From positions 28,389,711 through 28,453,710 of the forward strand of contig CM056720.1 of assembly GCA_029844215.1 (NCBI GenBank): a stretch of DNA of 64,000 nt, in the 5' to 3' direction. Of the stretch, positions 49,061 through 60,015 are shown one piece after another. Under the pieces are notes generated by a model. That model had not been told where the DNA came from. It did not search any database and was given only the letters and a program-made list of their open reading frames with translations. Position 1 is the first letter of the stretch; each line of letters starts with the position of its first letter. This stretch comes from Przewalskia tangutica (taxonomy: Eukaryota; Streptophyta; Magnoliopsida; Solanales; Solanaceae). A program made the translations under genes and the position numbers.

Positions 49061-50929
49061 CCCTCTTAGTCAAGATCTTCTTCATCCACAAATTGTTTCT
49101 AAGTCTTGAAATCTCCTCCTCTTAGCTAGGCTCGCCCAAGCCCTCGCGAGGCTTTGGCCGAAACCCCTCTCCTAGTAGTGCTAGCCGAGACACACACCCC
49201 TACCTTGAGTCATGTCTCAGAAATACTACCCCCTCTGTAGAAATACTCTCCAAGTATTGTTTCTATTCCAAAATACCTGCCCAAATACCTTGTAGTATTC
49301 CAAGGTTACACTTATACTAAAAGCCCAAATACTATTATACTTCCCTTCACTACTAAACGAAACCCTAAGGAAAATCTTCACAGCTTGGTTCAAGTATTAG
49401 GAAGAAGTTTCAGAACTTCTAAGGGTTGTTTGGAGCGGTCGAGCACCTGAGTAGAGCTAAACGCTGCTCGTGATCGACATTAAACTTGGATAATTTTTGG
49501 CTTACCGAGGTAAATAATCCTATCCTTCTATTGTAATTGGAAATTACATACTGTAGTTGTATAGAAATGAATATAAGATTCATAGAAGAGAATTGAACGG
49601 TAATAGAAGGATATTACAGAAAAGACTTGAACTGATATCGCATCATAAGATTATATTAGTAGAAGATTAAAACTGTACTTACATAGGACTGTATTTACAG
49701 TAGACTTTTATAACCTTTATAGGTTGAATGTTCTGCGAGTAGCATGTACTACTTGAAAGGTGGACAAGGCTAGCCGGGTTATAGCCGTGGAGCGTTTTGC
49801 TAATAGTCGATAATCGTCGCGAGGTATGTGATTCTTCCTATCCTCTTGAGCATGATATTTTAAAAGAATATATATATAGTACTAGACGACGTGTGTTAAT
49901 CGAACATAGTTTTACGGCAATGTCTTTTGACTTAAGCCTGAATAATAAGAATCTTGAAGTATTTCAAAAGAATTAAGAAACCTTTTTGAAAGAAGAGTAA
50001 TGCTTGGTTTTAAAAGCTTAAGAGTTATACTAGCTTTATGGGAAGTTAGGTATAACAACTTAAGAGAGATAAAAGAATGGTTTATTAATTTTAGAAGTTA
50101 AGAGACTTGATCTTAAAGGATAAGAGACTTGACTTAAATGAATTAATATGAATTTTGTGAAACCTCATTCGTGAGTAATGAGTACTTGGTTTTTAAAAAG
50201 GAATAATGTTTTACTGATTTCTAAATCGAATAAGTATCGAATGCACCACCGCAGCTAATAAAGGGAAATGTATCGACTAATTAAGTATTATTAAAACCAA
50301 GAGAAACCTCCATCCGCATGTAAGCTAAGATTAGACAAAATGATATTACATTTCCTAGATCATGGTCGCTTAATAAGATTGTTATAAACAAGAATAACCT
50401 ACTCACATATAAGGCATATGTTTCTCAAATTGTTTAAAGGAGAATTATATCATTAAGTGATTAAACTATGAACTACTAAACCTTTCAAAATGAGAAACTT
50501 GAGCATTTGAAATTAGGCAAACTTCAACGCTTGGAAAATAATGTTGTTACTTGATTTACAAAGGAAGTGTTTTGGTTTACTTAAAAGATAGTCACTCTAT
50601 TTTTATACTACGTATCAGGTGACTTTTGTGAAAGAAACGATCTTTAAAGAGTTAATGTATGAAGTACTTTGGGGATAAACACCAACTTGTTAACATAATG
50701 TAGAAAGTACCTCAGTGACTAACTTGATTGTGTTGGTTTGTGATAGCCTTGTAATACTTTCTTGTTGATTTGATAAGTAAACATGTTAGGATTCTACGGT
50801 GTTAGTATCTCGTGATGTCATAAGGGTTATTCTTGTCAGGCTTACGCTGTTAAACGTTAAGCCCGCTGTATCATATTATATCACATACCCTCGACTTGTT
50901 ATACCGAGGGCTTGCCACCTCGATGCGTC

Positions 50930-51130
50930 TATACGCCTACGCGGGTTCGCGCGACTACGCGAGCAATGTATGCTCCGTGATTGATCATTACGGTATTTTA
51001 TCCCCACGCGGACGCCCTACGCGGTCGCGCGACTATGCGTCTATGAGACTACGCGGAGTCCGTGAGGTACCGGGTTAGCCGCTCGACGCGAGGAATACCT
51101 CACGCGGCCTACGCAGGCCTACGCGAGCGC
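50930..51130 (+). repeat. GC-rich short repeats in J 3' LTR
   Basis: Irregular units with CTACGCGGG, CGCGACTACGCG and AATACCTCACGCGG. Self-complementary and CpG-rich, at the place of the minisatellite in other LTRs. Confidence 0.75.
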
Positions 51131-51864
51131 AGTATGCTCCAGACTAGACGCGCACATCGATACCGAGGGCGAGTGGCCGCCTTCGATTACGTGGTGCGGC
51201 CTAGAAAGACCTCGTGATACGCTTTATGGCATTGTTGGTACCGCTGGTCTTAGTAGTCTGGCCATGCCTTCGCATTTACCCCGCACGGTTTTATTATGAC
51301 ACGCGGCGAGACCCATAGTTATATTTCCGAGTGATGACTTTGAGGCGCGAGTCCCTAACTTGACATGATCGCTATTTATCAGGAATCGTAGTTTGTTATC
51401 ATACATGTCTCGCTTTATATAGACTACTATGATTTCATTTACGCATTTTCGCCACATACTTGGTACCGTTGTAGATCGACCTCCTTCGGGGCCGCGCTCA
51501 TGCCGCAGTGCAGGTACACCACCGCCGATCCTCGCCATGTGGTCACAGCTCAGCTTGGGAAGTTCCGCTTCTCCGAGGCTTATCACGTATAGTCCCCGCC
51601 GCCGTTGTAGGTACTTACATTCAGTGGCAAGGGCCCCGTCCCGCCATTGTTGTCACATCATTCTTAGAGGTCAGAGCACCGCTGTGGCAGAGTTGTAAAA
51701 AGGGATGAATCGTTTAGTTGTTATATATATATGCCGAAAGGCAAGTTTTCTCATTTAATCGCTTCATATTTCATATTATGTCATGTCTTGTTTTATATTC
51801 CGCGACACTCGATGTATGTCTACTTGGGCGCCGTAAGGCACTACCACGCCCGTTCGGTCGTGAT

Positions 51865-54672
51865 AAATACATACGAACACTGTGTCCCACCGTGTCATAC
51901 TAAAACCGCACGGTAAGTACGAAGGCATAGCCGACTAATAAAACCTACAAGACCAACAAAATCATAAATCAGATTACGAGGTCCGCTCTAGACCGCCACA
52001 TGATCGGCCGCCACTCGCCGCAGATCAAATGCGCGCGCCTAGTCCTCGAACTTCCCGCAGCCCGCATAGGCCACTCACATAGGCCCGCATGAGGTATTCC
52101 CCGCATCGAGGGTAGCTATTCTCGACATCGCCCCGACTCGCACCGCATGGCCACATGCATCGCATGACCACAAGCGGCCGCACACTAACTCGAACTCGTA
52201 GTTCGCAGATAGTCCCCGACCCGCATGAGGTATTCTCGAATCACGGTCCTGCATCACCGAAGTCTACCCCAGACGGAGGCGCTTTAACCCCTGTATCATG
52301 TCAAGAGGCGAGTGATATAATACTAACATAACAGCTTATCGTTAAACAACATAAGCACAACAAGGGAAATCCCTTTACACAAACATCACAATATACTAAC
52401 ACACGTAGCATCCTAACATGTTTACTTATCAAATCAACAAGAAAGTATTAAAAGGCTATCACAAACCAACACAATCAAGTTATTCACACAAGGCACTTCC
52501 TACTTTATGTCAACAAGTTCGAGTTTTTATCCCCAAAGTACTTCATACATTAATTCTTTAAAAGATCCGTTTCTTTCACAAAAGTCACACAATACCCGTA
52601 GTATAAAAATAGAGTGACTATCTTTTTAAGTAAACCAAAACACTTCCCTTTGTAAAATCAAGTAACAACATTATTTTCCAAACGTTCAAGTTTGCCTAAT
52701 TTCAAATGCTCAAGTTTCTCATTTTCAAAGGTTTCAGAGTTCATAGTCTTAATCATTTAATAATATAATTCTCTTTTAAAACAACTGAGAAACATATACC
52801 TTATGTGAGTAGGTTATTCTTGTTCATAACAATCTTATTAAAGCAATCATGATCTAGAAATGTAATATCATTTTGTCTTATCTTAGCTTCTATGCAGATG
52901 GAGGTTTCTACTAGTTTTAATAATACTTAATTAGTCAATACATTTCCTTATTAACGCCGCAGTTGGTTCGCTCGATACTTATTCGATTTCAAATCAAGAA
53001 ACATTATTCCTTTGAAAACTAAGTACTCATTACTCACGAACGAGGTTTCACACTTTTAACAAAATTCATATTAATTGATTAAGTCAAGTCTCTTATCTTA
53101 AGATCAAGTCTCTTAACTTCTAAAATCAATAAACCATTCTTTTTATCTTCTTAAGTCGTTATACCTAACTTCCCATAAAGCTAGTATAACTCTTAAGCTT
53201 TTAAAACCAAGTATTACTCTCTTTCAAAAATGGTTCTAATTCTTTGAAATACTTCAAGATTCTTATTATTTAGACTCAAGTCAAAAGACATCGCAAAGAA
53301 AATCCATGTTCGCTAATACACGACGCTCACCGCATTATATATATTCTTTTAAAATATCATGCTCAAGAGGATAGGAAGAATCACATACCTCGCGACGATT
53401 ATCGATAATTAGCAAAACGCCCACGCTATAACCCGCTAGCCTTGACCACCTTCAAGTAGAACATGCTACTCGCAGTAACTTTCAACCTATAAAGGCCATA
53501 TACGCCTATCAACGCCTAGACTACTCAGAGAATATTCTAAGCAGTAGGTTCTCTATTTTACGGAAAATCGGGCAGCACTTCCCTACCCGTTAAGCTACAC
53601 AAGTCTACTGTAAATACAGTCCTATGTAAGTACAGTTCAATCTTCTTCTTTAATATTCTTCTGATGTGATTTCAGTTCAATTCTTTCTCAGAATATCCTT
53701 CATTACAGCTTCAATTTCTCTTCAGAATATCCTTCTATGTGTCTTATATTCATTTCTATACTACAAGATGTAATTTCCAATTACAATAGAAGGACAAGAG
53801 TATTTACCTCGATAAGCCCAAAATTATCCAAGTTTAAATGTCGATCCCGAGCACGCTTAGCTCCTACTCGGCGCCCAACCCGCCTCCAAACAACCTTTAG
53901 AAGTTCTACGCAACTTCTTCTTAATACTTCAACCGACTATGAAGATTTTCCTTAGTGGTTTCGCTTTTAGGATCAAGGGAAGTATAATAGTATTTCTGGC
54001 TTTTAAGATGTGGTAACCTTGGAATACTACAAGGTATTTGGGCCAAGGTATTTTGGAATAGTAACAATACTGAGAATACTTTTCTACCAATGAGGTGTAT
54101 TTTACGAGAACAACTCAAGGTGGGGTACTTTCTGCTAGCACCACAAAGGAAGTGTGGTACTTCTACCAAAAGGCCTCACAGCGGAGGGTGCTCTGACGAG
54201 AGCCTCCAAAGGGGGAAGGGTTTTCAAGACTTAGGAAATGTTTTTGGGACGAAGAAGTCTTGCACTTCATGGGTATTTATAGGACTTTCAAGGACTAGGA
54301 TTAAGACAAGTGGGGGGCAAGTGGAGGGTGAGGATTTGGGCAAGTGTACCTTATCCATCTACCACCAAAATATCACAAAATATCCTACCAACTCCTTGAC
54401 TAGAAATCGTCCAACAAGAGCCCACAATGCCGTCCACTTTGAGGGTGACACATGTCACCCTCCCGTTGGTCCAAAATATTTCATCTCTCTGAAAATCCGC
54501 AAAATAATAAATGTTGCAAACCGTAATTTTCCCTTCGCAAAGTCCGAAAACGCTTCGCCTGAAACAATTCTTTTCGCTAGTTGTGCACAAATTTCGTCCC
54601 TAGCCTAACTTAAGGCTTAAACTTTTGTACGCACGTCCTCACGTATATACTCTGGAAATACGGGGTATAACA
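51865..54672 (-). repeat. Element I 5' LTR, main part
   Basis: Resumes at a place equal to about 26935 in the 3' LTR and ends GGGGTATAACA at 54672. GC-rich array at 52050-52270. TATA box (TATAAATA, minus) at 54274-54281. Confidence 0.9.
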
Positions 54673-54677
54673 GGAAA

Positions 54678-54761
54678 AACAATTCTTCCTTTCGTACCAA
54701 TTTCCAAGTCTTGATTCTCACGCATATCTCTCTTTACACGCCCCGACTTACTGGTGTAACA
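54678..54761 (-). repeat. Element E 5' LTR, part 2
   Basis: Continues AACAATTCTTCCTTTCG from 26306, as in the uninterrupted copy at 17456-17549, and ends GGTGTAACA. Confidence 0.9.
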
Positions 54762-54766
54762 ACAAT

Positions 54767-54913
54767 TTATCGCACGATCTCATAGTGAGAAGAAGAGAAG
54801 CCAATCCTAAATGTATTATAGCCACTGCTTATAGACGCGTGCACAACACATCGATAAACAAGACTCTACTATACACCTGCCAGACATGCCGAGGACTAAT
54901 CGCTCGATACCAC
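54767..54913 (-). other. F int1, 5' part with leader and PBS
   Basis: Matches 59190-59333 in int2. Minus-strand PBS TGGTATCGAGCG at 54901-54912, directly beside LTR2. Confidence 0.8.
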
Positions 54914-57900
54914 TCACACGCCCCAAATCCCAAGCTCAGGATCGTGCCCCTACCGGGCACCTTTCTACCCATACACCATAAATAAACTGCTAAGATAAAT
55001 AACACTCATTTTTTTAAAACAAAGGCAAAGCCTAAAGGCTTTCAGATAAATATAAATCACCCGAAGTGGTCTACGCTGCAGACAACAATGTAAATACAAC
55101 TTACACCACCCAACCTACATATGAATACATACTCTAAGAAGGTGACAACAACTATGACGGACAAGGCCCCGCTGCACTTCTCGAATATACCTAGACATAA
55201 TGACAAACTCCTAACTTGGAGCCATCTCAAAATGCTGAACAAGGATCCTAAGCTCATGGATCCACAATCAGGTACCTATACCATGACATTTAACGCAGCT
55301 TCTGCGGGTCAAGATAACAAGTACTAAGTATGGAACGGAAATAAAGTACATTAAACAAGATCATAACTGTACAAAAGAATGACAGGGGCACGTATAAAAA
55401 TTAAAATACCAGATCCTACCGTGCCATTTTAACTCATGAAATCAATCGAACATTAATCATTCTTTTCCTTCTTTCAATAAGAATTAACATCATATTCTTA
55501 CATACATACTTAAGAATTCGATCAAGTTTTTCCACATATCTTACATAACATAATTCGGCCCTTTATGGAGGGACTTCTTATTTGGGAGCATAATTTGATT
55601 ACCCATACGTAATAACGTAACCCGACCCATTTATGGACACGACGGTCATACAAAAGTCTTCCCACGAAAGATATCGCCCGCCCATTCTCGGGACGCGATA
55701 AGGTCATATAGTCCGCCCATAAAGGTATACCGCCGCCCATTCCTCGACGCGATAATGTCATATAGTCGCCCATAAAGGTATAACGCCCGCCCATTCTCGG
55801 ACGCGATAATGTCATATAGTCCGCCCATAAAGGTATACTTCCGACCCATTCTCGACGCGATAATGTCATATAGTTCGCCCATAAAGGTATAACGCTCGCC
55901 CATTCCCGACGCGATAATGTCATATAGTCTTCCCATAAAGGTATACTGTCCGGCCCATTCCTCGATGCGATAATGTCATATAGTCTCCCATAAAGATATA
56001 CCGCCCATTCTCGACGCGATAATGTCTCTTTACATAACATTTTAAATGATCTTTTCACTTCTTCTTTAGTCGTTATAACAACTCCCCATAAAGCTATTAT
56101 AACAACCTTTCACTTTAGAGAACTTAAGACACTTTTATTTATTTTTACATTAGGAAAATTAAACCCAAAAGTACTACGACATACATACTTAAAAAGAATC
56201 ATAAAACTCTTATCTTCTTAAATCCATAAACCTCTTCTTTTAAAAACTCAAGTTACATAGCTTTCAAAAATACTTCAAGTCTCTTAACTTTTAAGAAATC
56301 AAGTTTCTTAACTTTAGAAACCAAGTCTCTTATCTTTAGAATATCAAGAAATCAATACTTTCCAAATCAAGTATTCTATACTTTTAAATCAAGGCATTCC
56401 TTCCTTTAAGAATCAAGTCCCATAACTTGAAAATAAAGTCTCTTAACCTTTAATAATTTAAGGTTCATAGTCTTAAAAATTCATAACGTAAACTCTTTAA
56501 ATTAAGTAACATATACTTTTAAGCGCAGGACTAGGTTATACTTGTTTATAACGATCTTATTAAAGCACATGATCTAGAAAATGTAATACAATTTTGTCTT
56601 ATCTTAGCTTCTACAGATGGAGAATTCTACTCATTTTAATTTAATTGATTGTCGATACATTTTTTTATTAACGCTGCAATGGCTTGTTCGATATTTATTC
56701 TTATTCGCAAAGAATTTAGCAAAGTCAACTCGACTCCAAATACTTCCTAACGACTCTTACCAACATCCCCCATAAGACTTGGTAAGAACTTAGGATAACT
56801 TAGACGTAGCTTTTACATAAAGTAAATCAACATACATACCTCTTAACTTCTAAGAGTAGAAGGGATCATGAAATAACACCACATGTATATTTCATACATA
56901 GAATCATGCCAAAAGAAGGAAGAGGTTCACATACCTCGCGACGATTATCGACAAGTAGCAAAATGCTCAAAGTACCTTAACTTTGATAACTATTCCATCT
57001 TTTAAGTAAAATACGCTATACGTAGTACTTCAACCTAAAATGACAATAGCACTTCTATTAACTACAAGCTATCAAGTGTAGGACTTATACCAAATAATGG
57101 CCCTCTAATTCTACTTAAAATCAAGCAAAGACTTCCTTTGTTTCTACATACTTTTCCACCTTTTCCAAGGCCCGTATTCATCAACCAACAAGCCACATTT
57201 AAGGCACAACCAACAGTTAGCCAAAGGGGATTACACGCCTAACTGGACGTGTAAAATTCTGCCCCACAGTTATACAAAACAGTCCACAAATCAATAAAAA
57301 CAATTAATCCAACCATAACGAGGTAAAATGCGAGGCCTTTTAACGCCTTTCCACACCCTTATTCCCTTAGGACTTTCATTAGAAACTACTACACTTAAAC
57401 ATGCATAACAACACCTAAATTTCCAGCATTTAATACCTCTAAACAGTCCACTAAACGACACAACAATGTCTAACAGCTTTGAGCGCCTACCACAACAACT
57501 ACAACCCGATAACTCGTTCCTTAATCCATTTTATTCCAATTAGAGTTCCAAAACTTCTACATAAGTTATAACAACTTATTAACTACAATATTAATCCATT
57601 ATAACATGCAATAGGTGAAGATAACAACGATAATAACTAACGAATTTCATTTGCACCAAATCTGTCCTAAATCGGTTTTAGCCCCAAAATGGCTCAAATG
57701 CTTTTATTCTTCATTCTTTTAACACAAGTTCATCCATAGATAATAACAATAAGTAATATCCAATTACTTTAAAAGAAGATGGACTTTACCTCATTTTTGT
57801 GCCCAAAACGCCCCAAAACAGTCCGGTCTTTATTGGTGCGCAGCTGCTTCGCCCACTTCTTCAAGTTCCAATCACATATATGTACCCCTACAACCTTAGG

Positions 57901-58523
57901 AGCAACTTCTCTTTGAATCTCACTTCCAAAAAGTCGACGGAACACCTAGGTTTTGGCATCAACTTTCGCCAAGACAAGTAAAAACGCAGAATATTAATCT
58001 AGGCTTAGCACTGTTTAAGTGGCATAATCTTGGAGAAATAAATTGATCAACAATGGTTGTTCTAGCCGCGGCTCTCAAATTACGGAGCTAAAGAGAGAAG
58101 ATGAGAGCTTAATTTTTGGTCTATAAAGTGATCCAAGTCTTCAAGACTTGATATGTATAGCTGGAGTGGGACCCATGTCCACTTGTCCTCTCAAAATATC
58201 TAATTTGTTGTCATCTTAGCAAGACAAGTGAGTGGTGCCACATGTCGCCTCCGATTGGTCCAAAATATTATATTTTTCAAGCGTCCCCGCTAAATTGTGA
58301 AATTCTCATGACCCCATATTATCAATTCCAACACCTTATAATCCAATACTAAGTCCATAAATCCAATTAGAAGTATTATACTCCAAGTTAATAATTTTTC
58401 CGTCGTCACATTTTTTCTGAAATTTTCCTTAAGAAAATGTAATTATTCTTTCCTTCCAAAATTCAAATCTTAAATCCTTAATCACATTCTCAATTAGTAG
58501 CCCTGGTATTACGGGGTGTAACA
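54914..58523 (-). repeat. Element F LTR2 (shared middle LTR)
   Basis: 3610 bases, collinear with LTR1. It serves as 5' LTR of the left unit and 3' LTR of the right unit. It is flanked by a PBS on its left and a PPT on its right, which fits a tandem dimer. Confidence 0.92.
55670..56030 (-). repeat. Minisatellite in F LTR2, about eight units
   Basis: Same 56-bp unit as LTR1 but more copies. Minus-strand frames of 178 and 96 codons exist only because the unit lacks stops in these frames. Confidence 0.92.
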
Positions 58524-58560
58524 TACTTCCCCCCTTAGAAACATTCGTCCTCGAATGTTC
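58524..58560 (-). other. Polypurine tract with hairpin (F int2)
   Basis: Minus-strand purine run AAGGGGGGAAGTA and AACATTCG/CGAATGTT at 58539-58559. Confidence 0.85.
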
Positions 58561-58643
58561 ATCTAAGGTCTCAATAGTTAGCTATTATTCCACGATTCTC
58601 AATTATTCCATGTCCCAATCTTACATTATCCCTCCCTTCATAC

Positions 58644-58717
58644 GGGTAAGATAGTTTCTCATAATCTCAATATCATAGTTTCTCATAATCTCAATATCAT
58701 AGTTTCTCATAATCTCA
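58644..58717 (-). repeat. 24-bp direct repeat, three copies (F int2)
   Basis: Three units of ATAGTTTCTCATAATCTCAA plus TATC, against two in int1. Confidence 0.93.
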
Positions 58718-59333
58718 ATATCATGTTCTCCTAATCACAACAACCATATTTACTCCATAAAAATATTATTCGTGCATCTCACTTAAGCATACAACACAGC
58801 TTAATCTAATAACATGGTATGTCCATAAGTCAATTAAACCTGATCTTTCAAGAGTCTATCACAATATTAGTCAGTTCATTACCTCTTGACTATTCCAAAT
58901 AAGTACATATATAAAGCCTAGGTGTGGATTCAATAAACTGCTTCACACCTTTCAAGTAATTATTAAGGCCTAACCAACTCATGGTAACTCATAATCATTC
59001 TAGGCAACACACATATGACCCCAAATAAATACGCCGCATGCATACACATCATCATTATACCAACTGCATAATAGTTTTACCAACTTGGATACGGTCCATA
59101 TAATCCTTTTCTGGTCACCGTTGCCTTTCTCATATCTCGCAATCAAAATAACACGTTAGAGAGACTACCCTAACAACACATTTCTATCGCACGATCTCAG
59201 AGTGAGAAGAAGGGAAACTAATCCTAAATGTATTATAGCCTCATGCTTATAGACGTGGTGCACAACACATCGATAAACAAGACTTACTATACACTACCTG
59301 TAGACACGCCAAGACTAATCGCTTCGATACCAC

Positions 59334-60015
59334 TCACACGCCTAAATCCTGCCCGTGATCGTGCTCTACCGCACCCTTCTACCCATACAACATAAATAAA
59401 TCGCGAAGATAAATAACACTCATTTTTTTAAAACAAAGGCAAAGCCTGAAAGGCTTCAGATAAATATAAATCACCCGAGTGGTCTACGCTGCATAACAAT
59501 GTAAATACAACTTACACCACCCAACCTACATATGAATACATACCTCTAAGAAGCGTGACAACAACTATGACGGACAAGGCCCCGCTGCACTCTCGAATAT
59601 ACTCTAGACATAATGACAAACTCCTAACTGGAGCCATCTCAAAATGCCAACAAGCGATCCTAAGCTCATGGATTCACAATCAGTACCTATACCGCGACAT
59701 TAACGCAGCTTCTGGGGGTCAAGATAACAAGTACTAAGTATGGAACGGAAATAAAGTACATTAAACAAGATCATAACTGTACAAAAGAATGACAGGGGCA
59801 CGTATAAAAATTAAAATACCAGATCCGACCGTGCCATTTTAACTCATGAAATTAATCGTACATTAATCATTCTTTTCCTTCTTTCAATAAGAATTAACAT
59901 CATATTCTTACATACATACTTAAGAATTTGATCAAGTTTTTCCACATATCTTACATAACATAATTCGGCCCTTTATGGAGGGACTTCTTATTTGGGAGCT
60001 TAATTTGATTACCCA
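59334..60015 (-). repeat. Element F LTR3, first 0.68 kb
   Basis: Matches the starts of LTR1 and LTR2. Cut at 60016 by the LTR of G after ACCCA, the candidate target duplication (right copy outside the window). Confidence 0.9.

Larger units (their letters stand above)
45356..51864 (+). mobile_element. Element J: plus-strand relative of H and I, 5' LTR truncated
   Basis: Order: 5' LTR remnant (45356-46018), PBS, gag remnant, unassigned segment, integrase remnant, PPT, 3' LTR (48667-51864). It lies in the 5' LTR of I in opposite orientation. The left edge is a deletion junction at GCCTT, not a normal insertion edge, so no target duplication can be shown. The internal plan equals that of H and I. 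Confidence 0.88.
48667..51864 (+). repeat. Element J 3' LTR
   Basis: 3198 bases from TGTTATACCC to GGTCGTGA. Closely related to LTR K. Array at 50930-51130, TATA box at 49053. Confidence 0.9.
26307..54672 (-). mobile_element. Element I: deleted Ty3/gypsy element with gag and integrase remnants
   Basis: Inserted in the 5' LTR of E between GTGAA (26302-26306) and GGAAA (54673-54677). The second copy reads as GTGAA with one base lost, because the interrupted sequence is intact at 17450 (CCGTGAAAAACAATTC). LTRs: 26307-26990, 30372-32547 and 42007-42590 (3', about 3.44 kb in total); 45222-45355 and 51865-54672 (5', about 0.5 kb lost). The internal region, 42591-45221, lacks protease, RT and RNase H. 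It hosts K, H and J. Confidence 0.88.
13827..54761 (-). mobile_element. Element E: gag-only LTR retrotransposon, heavily nested
   Basis: Two matching LTRs (13827-17549; 22745-26306 continued at 54678-54761) flank about 1.7 kb of internal DNA that holds gag but no pol. Solo LTR L splits gag and element I splits the 5' LTR. Removing them leaves about 9.1 kb. E sits in F int1: the uninterrupted site is visible at about 59175-59190 in int2 (AACAACACATTTC). Flanks are ACAGC (left) and ACAAT (right), so the target duplication, perhaps ACACA, is blurred. Confidence 0.85.
58524..59333 (-). other. F int2, complete non-coding internal region
   Basis: 810 bases from PPT to PBS. It shows the empty form of the site where E is inserted in int1. 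PPT and hairpin at 58524-58560, PBS (TGGTATCGAAGC) at 59320-59332. No gag or pol motif in any frame. Confidence 0.88.
9585..60015 (-). mobile_element. Element F: tandem non-autonomous LTR retrotransposon (LTR-int-LTR-int-LTR)
   Basis: Three LTR copies alternate with two internal copies, all minus strand: LTR1 9585-13188, int1 13189-13826 plus 54767-54913 (split by E), LTR2 54914-58523, int2 58524-59333, LTR3 59334-60015 (cut by G). The internal part is only about 0.8 kb, has PBS and PPT, and shows no gag or pol. LTRs are about 3.6 kb, so LTR greatly exceeds internal length. The dimer probably formed by unequal recombination between LTRs. The left flank is GCCCT (9580-9584); the right flank lies outside the window. 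Confidence 0.85.

Noticed and set aside
54090..54608. 172-codon plus-strand frame
   Set aside because: Lies within the minus-oriented LTR of I, antisense to it; the same region in the other LTR (42007-42500) does not keep the frame.
55522..56058. 178-codon minus-strand frame as a repeat protein gene
   Set aside because: It is the translated minisatellite of F LTR2; the frame changes among copies in LTR1 and LTR2.
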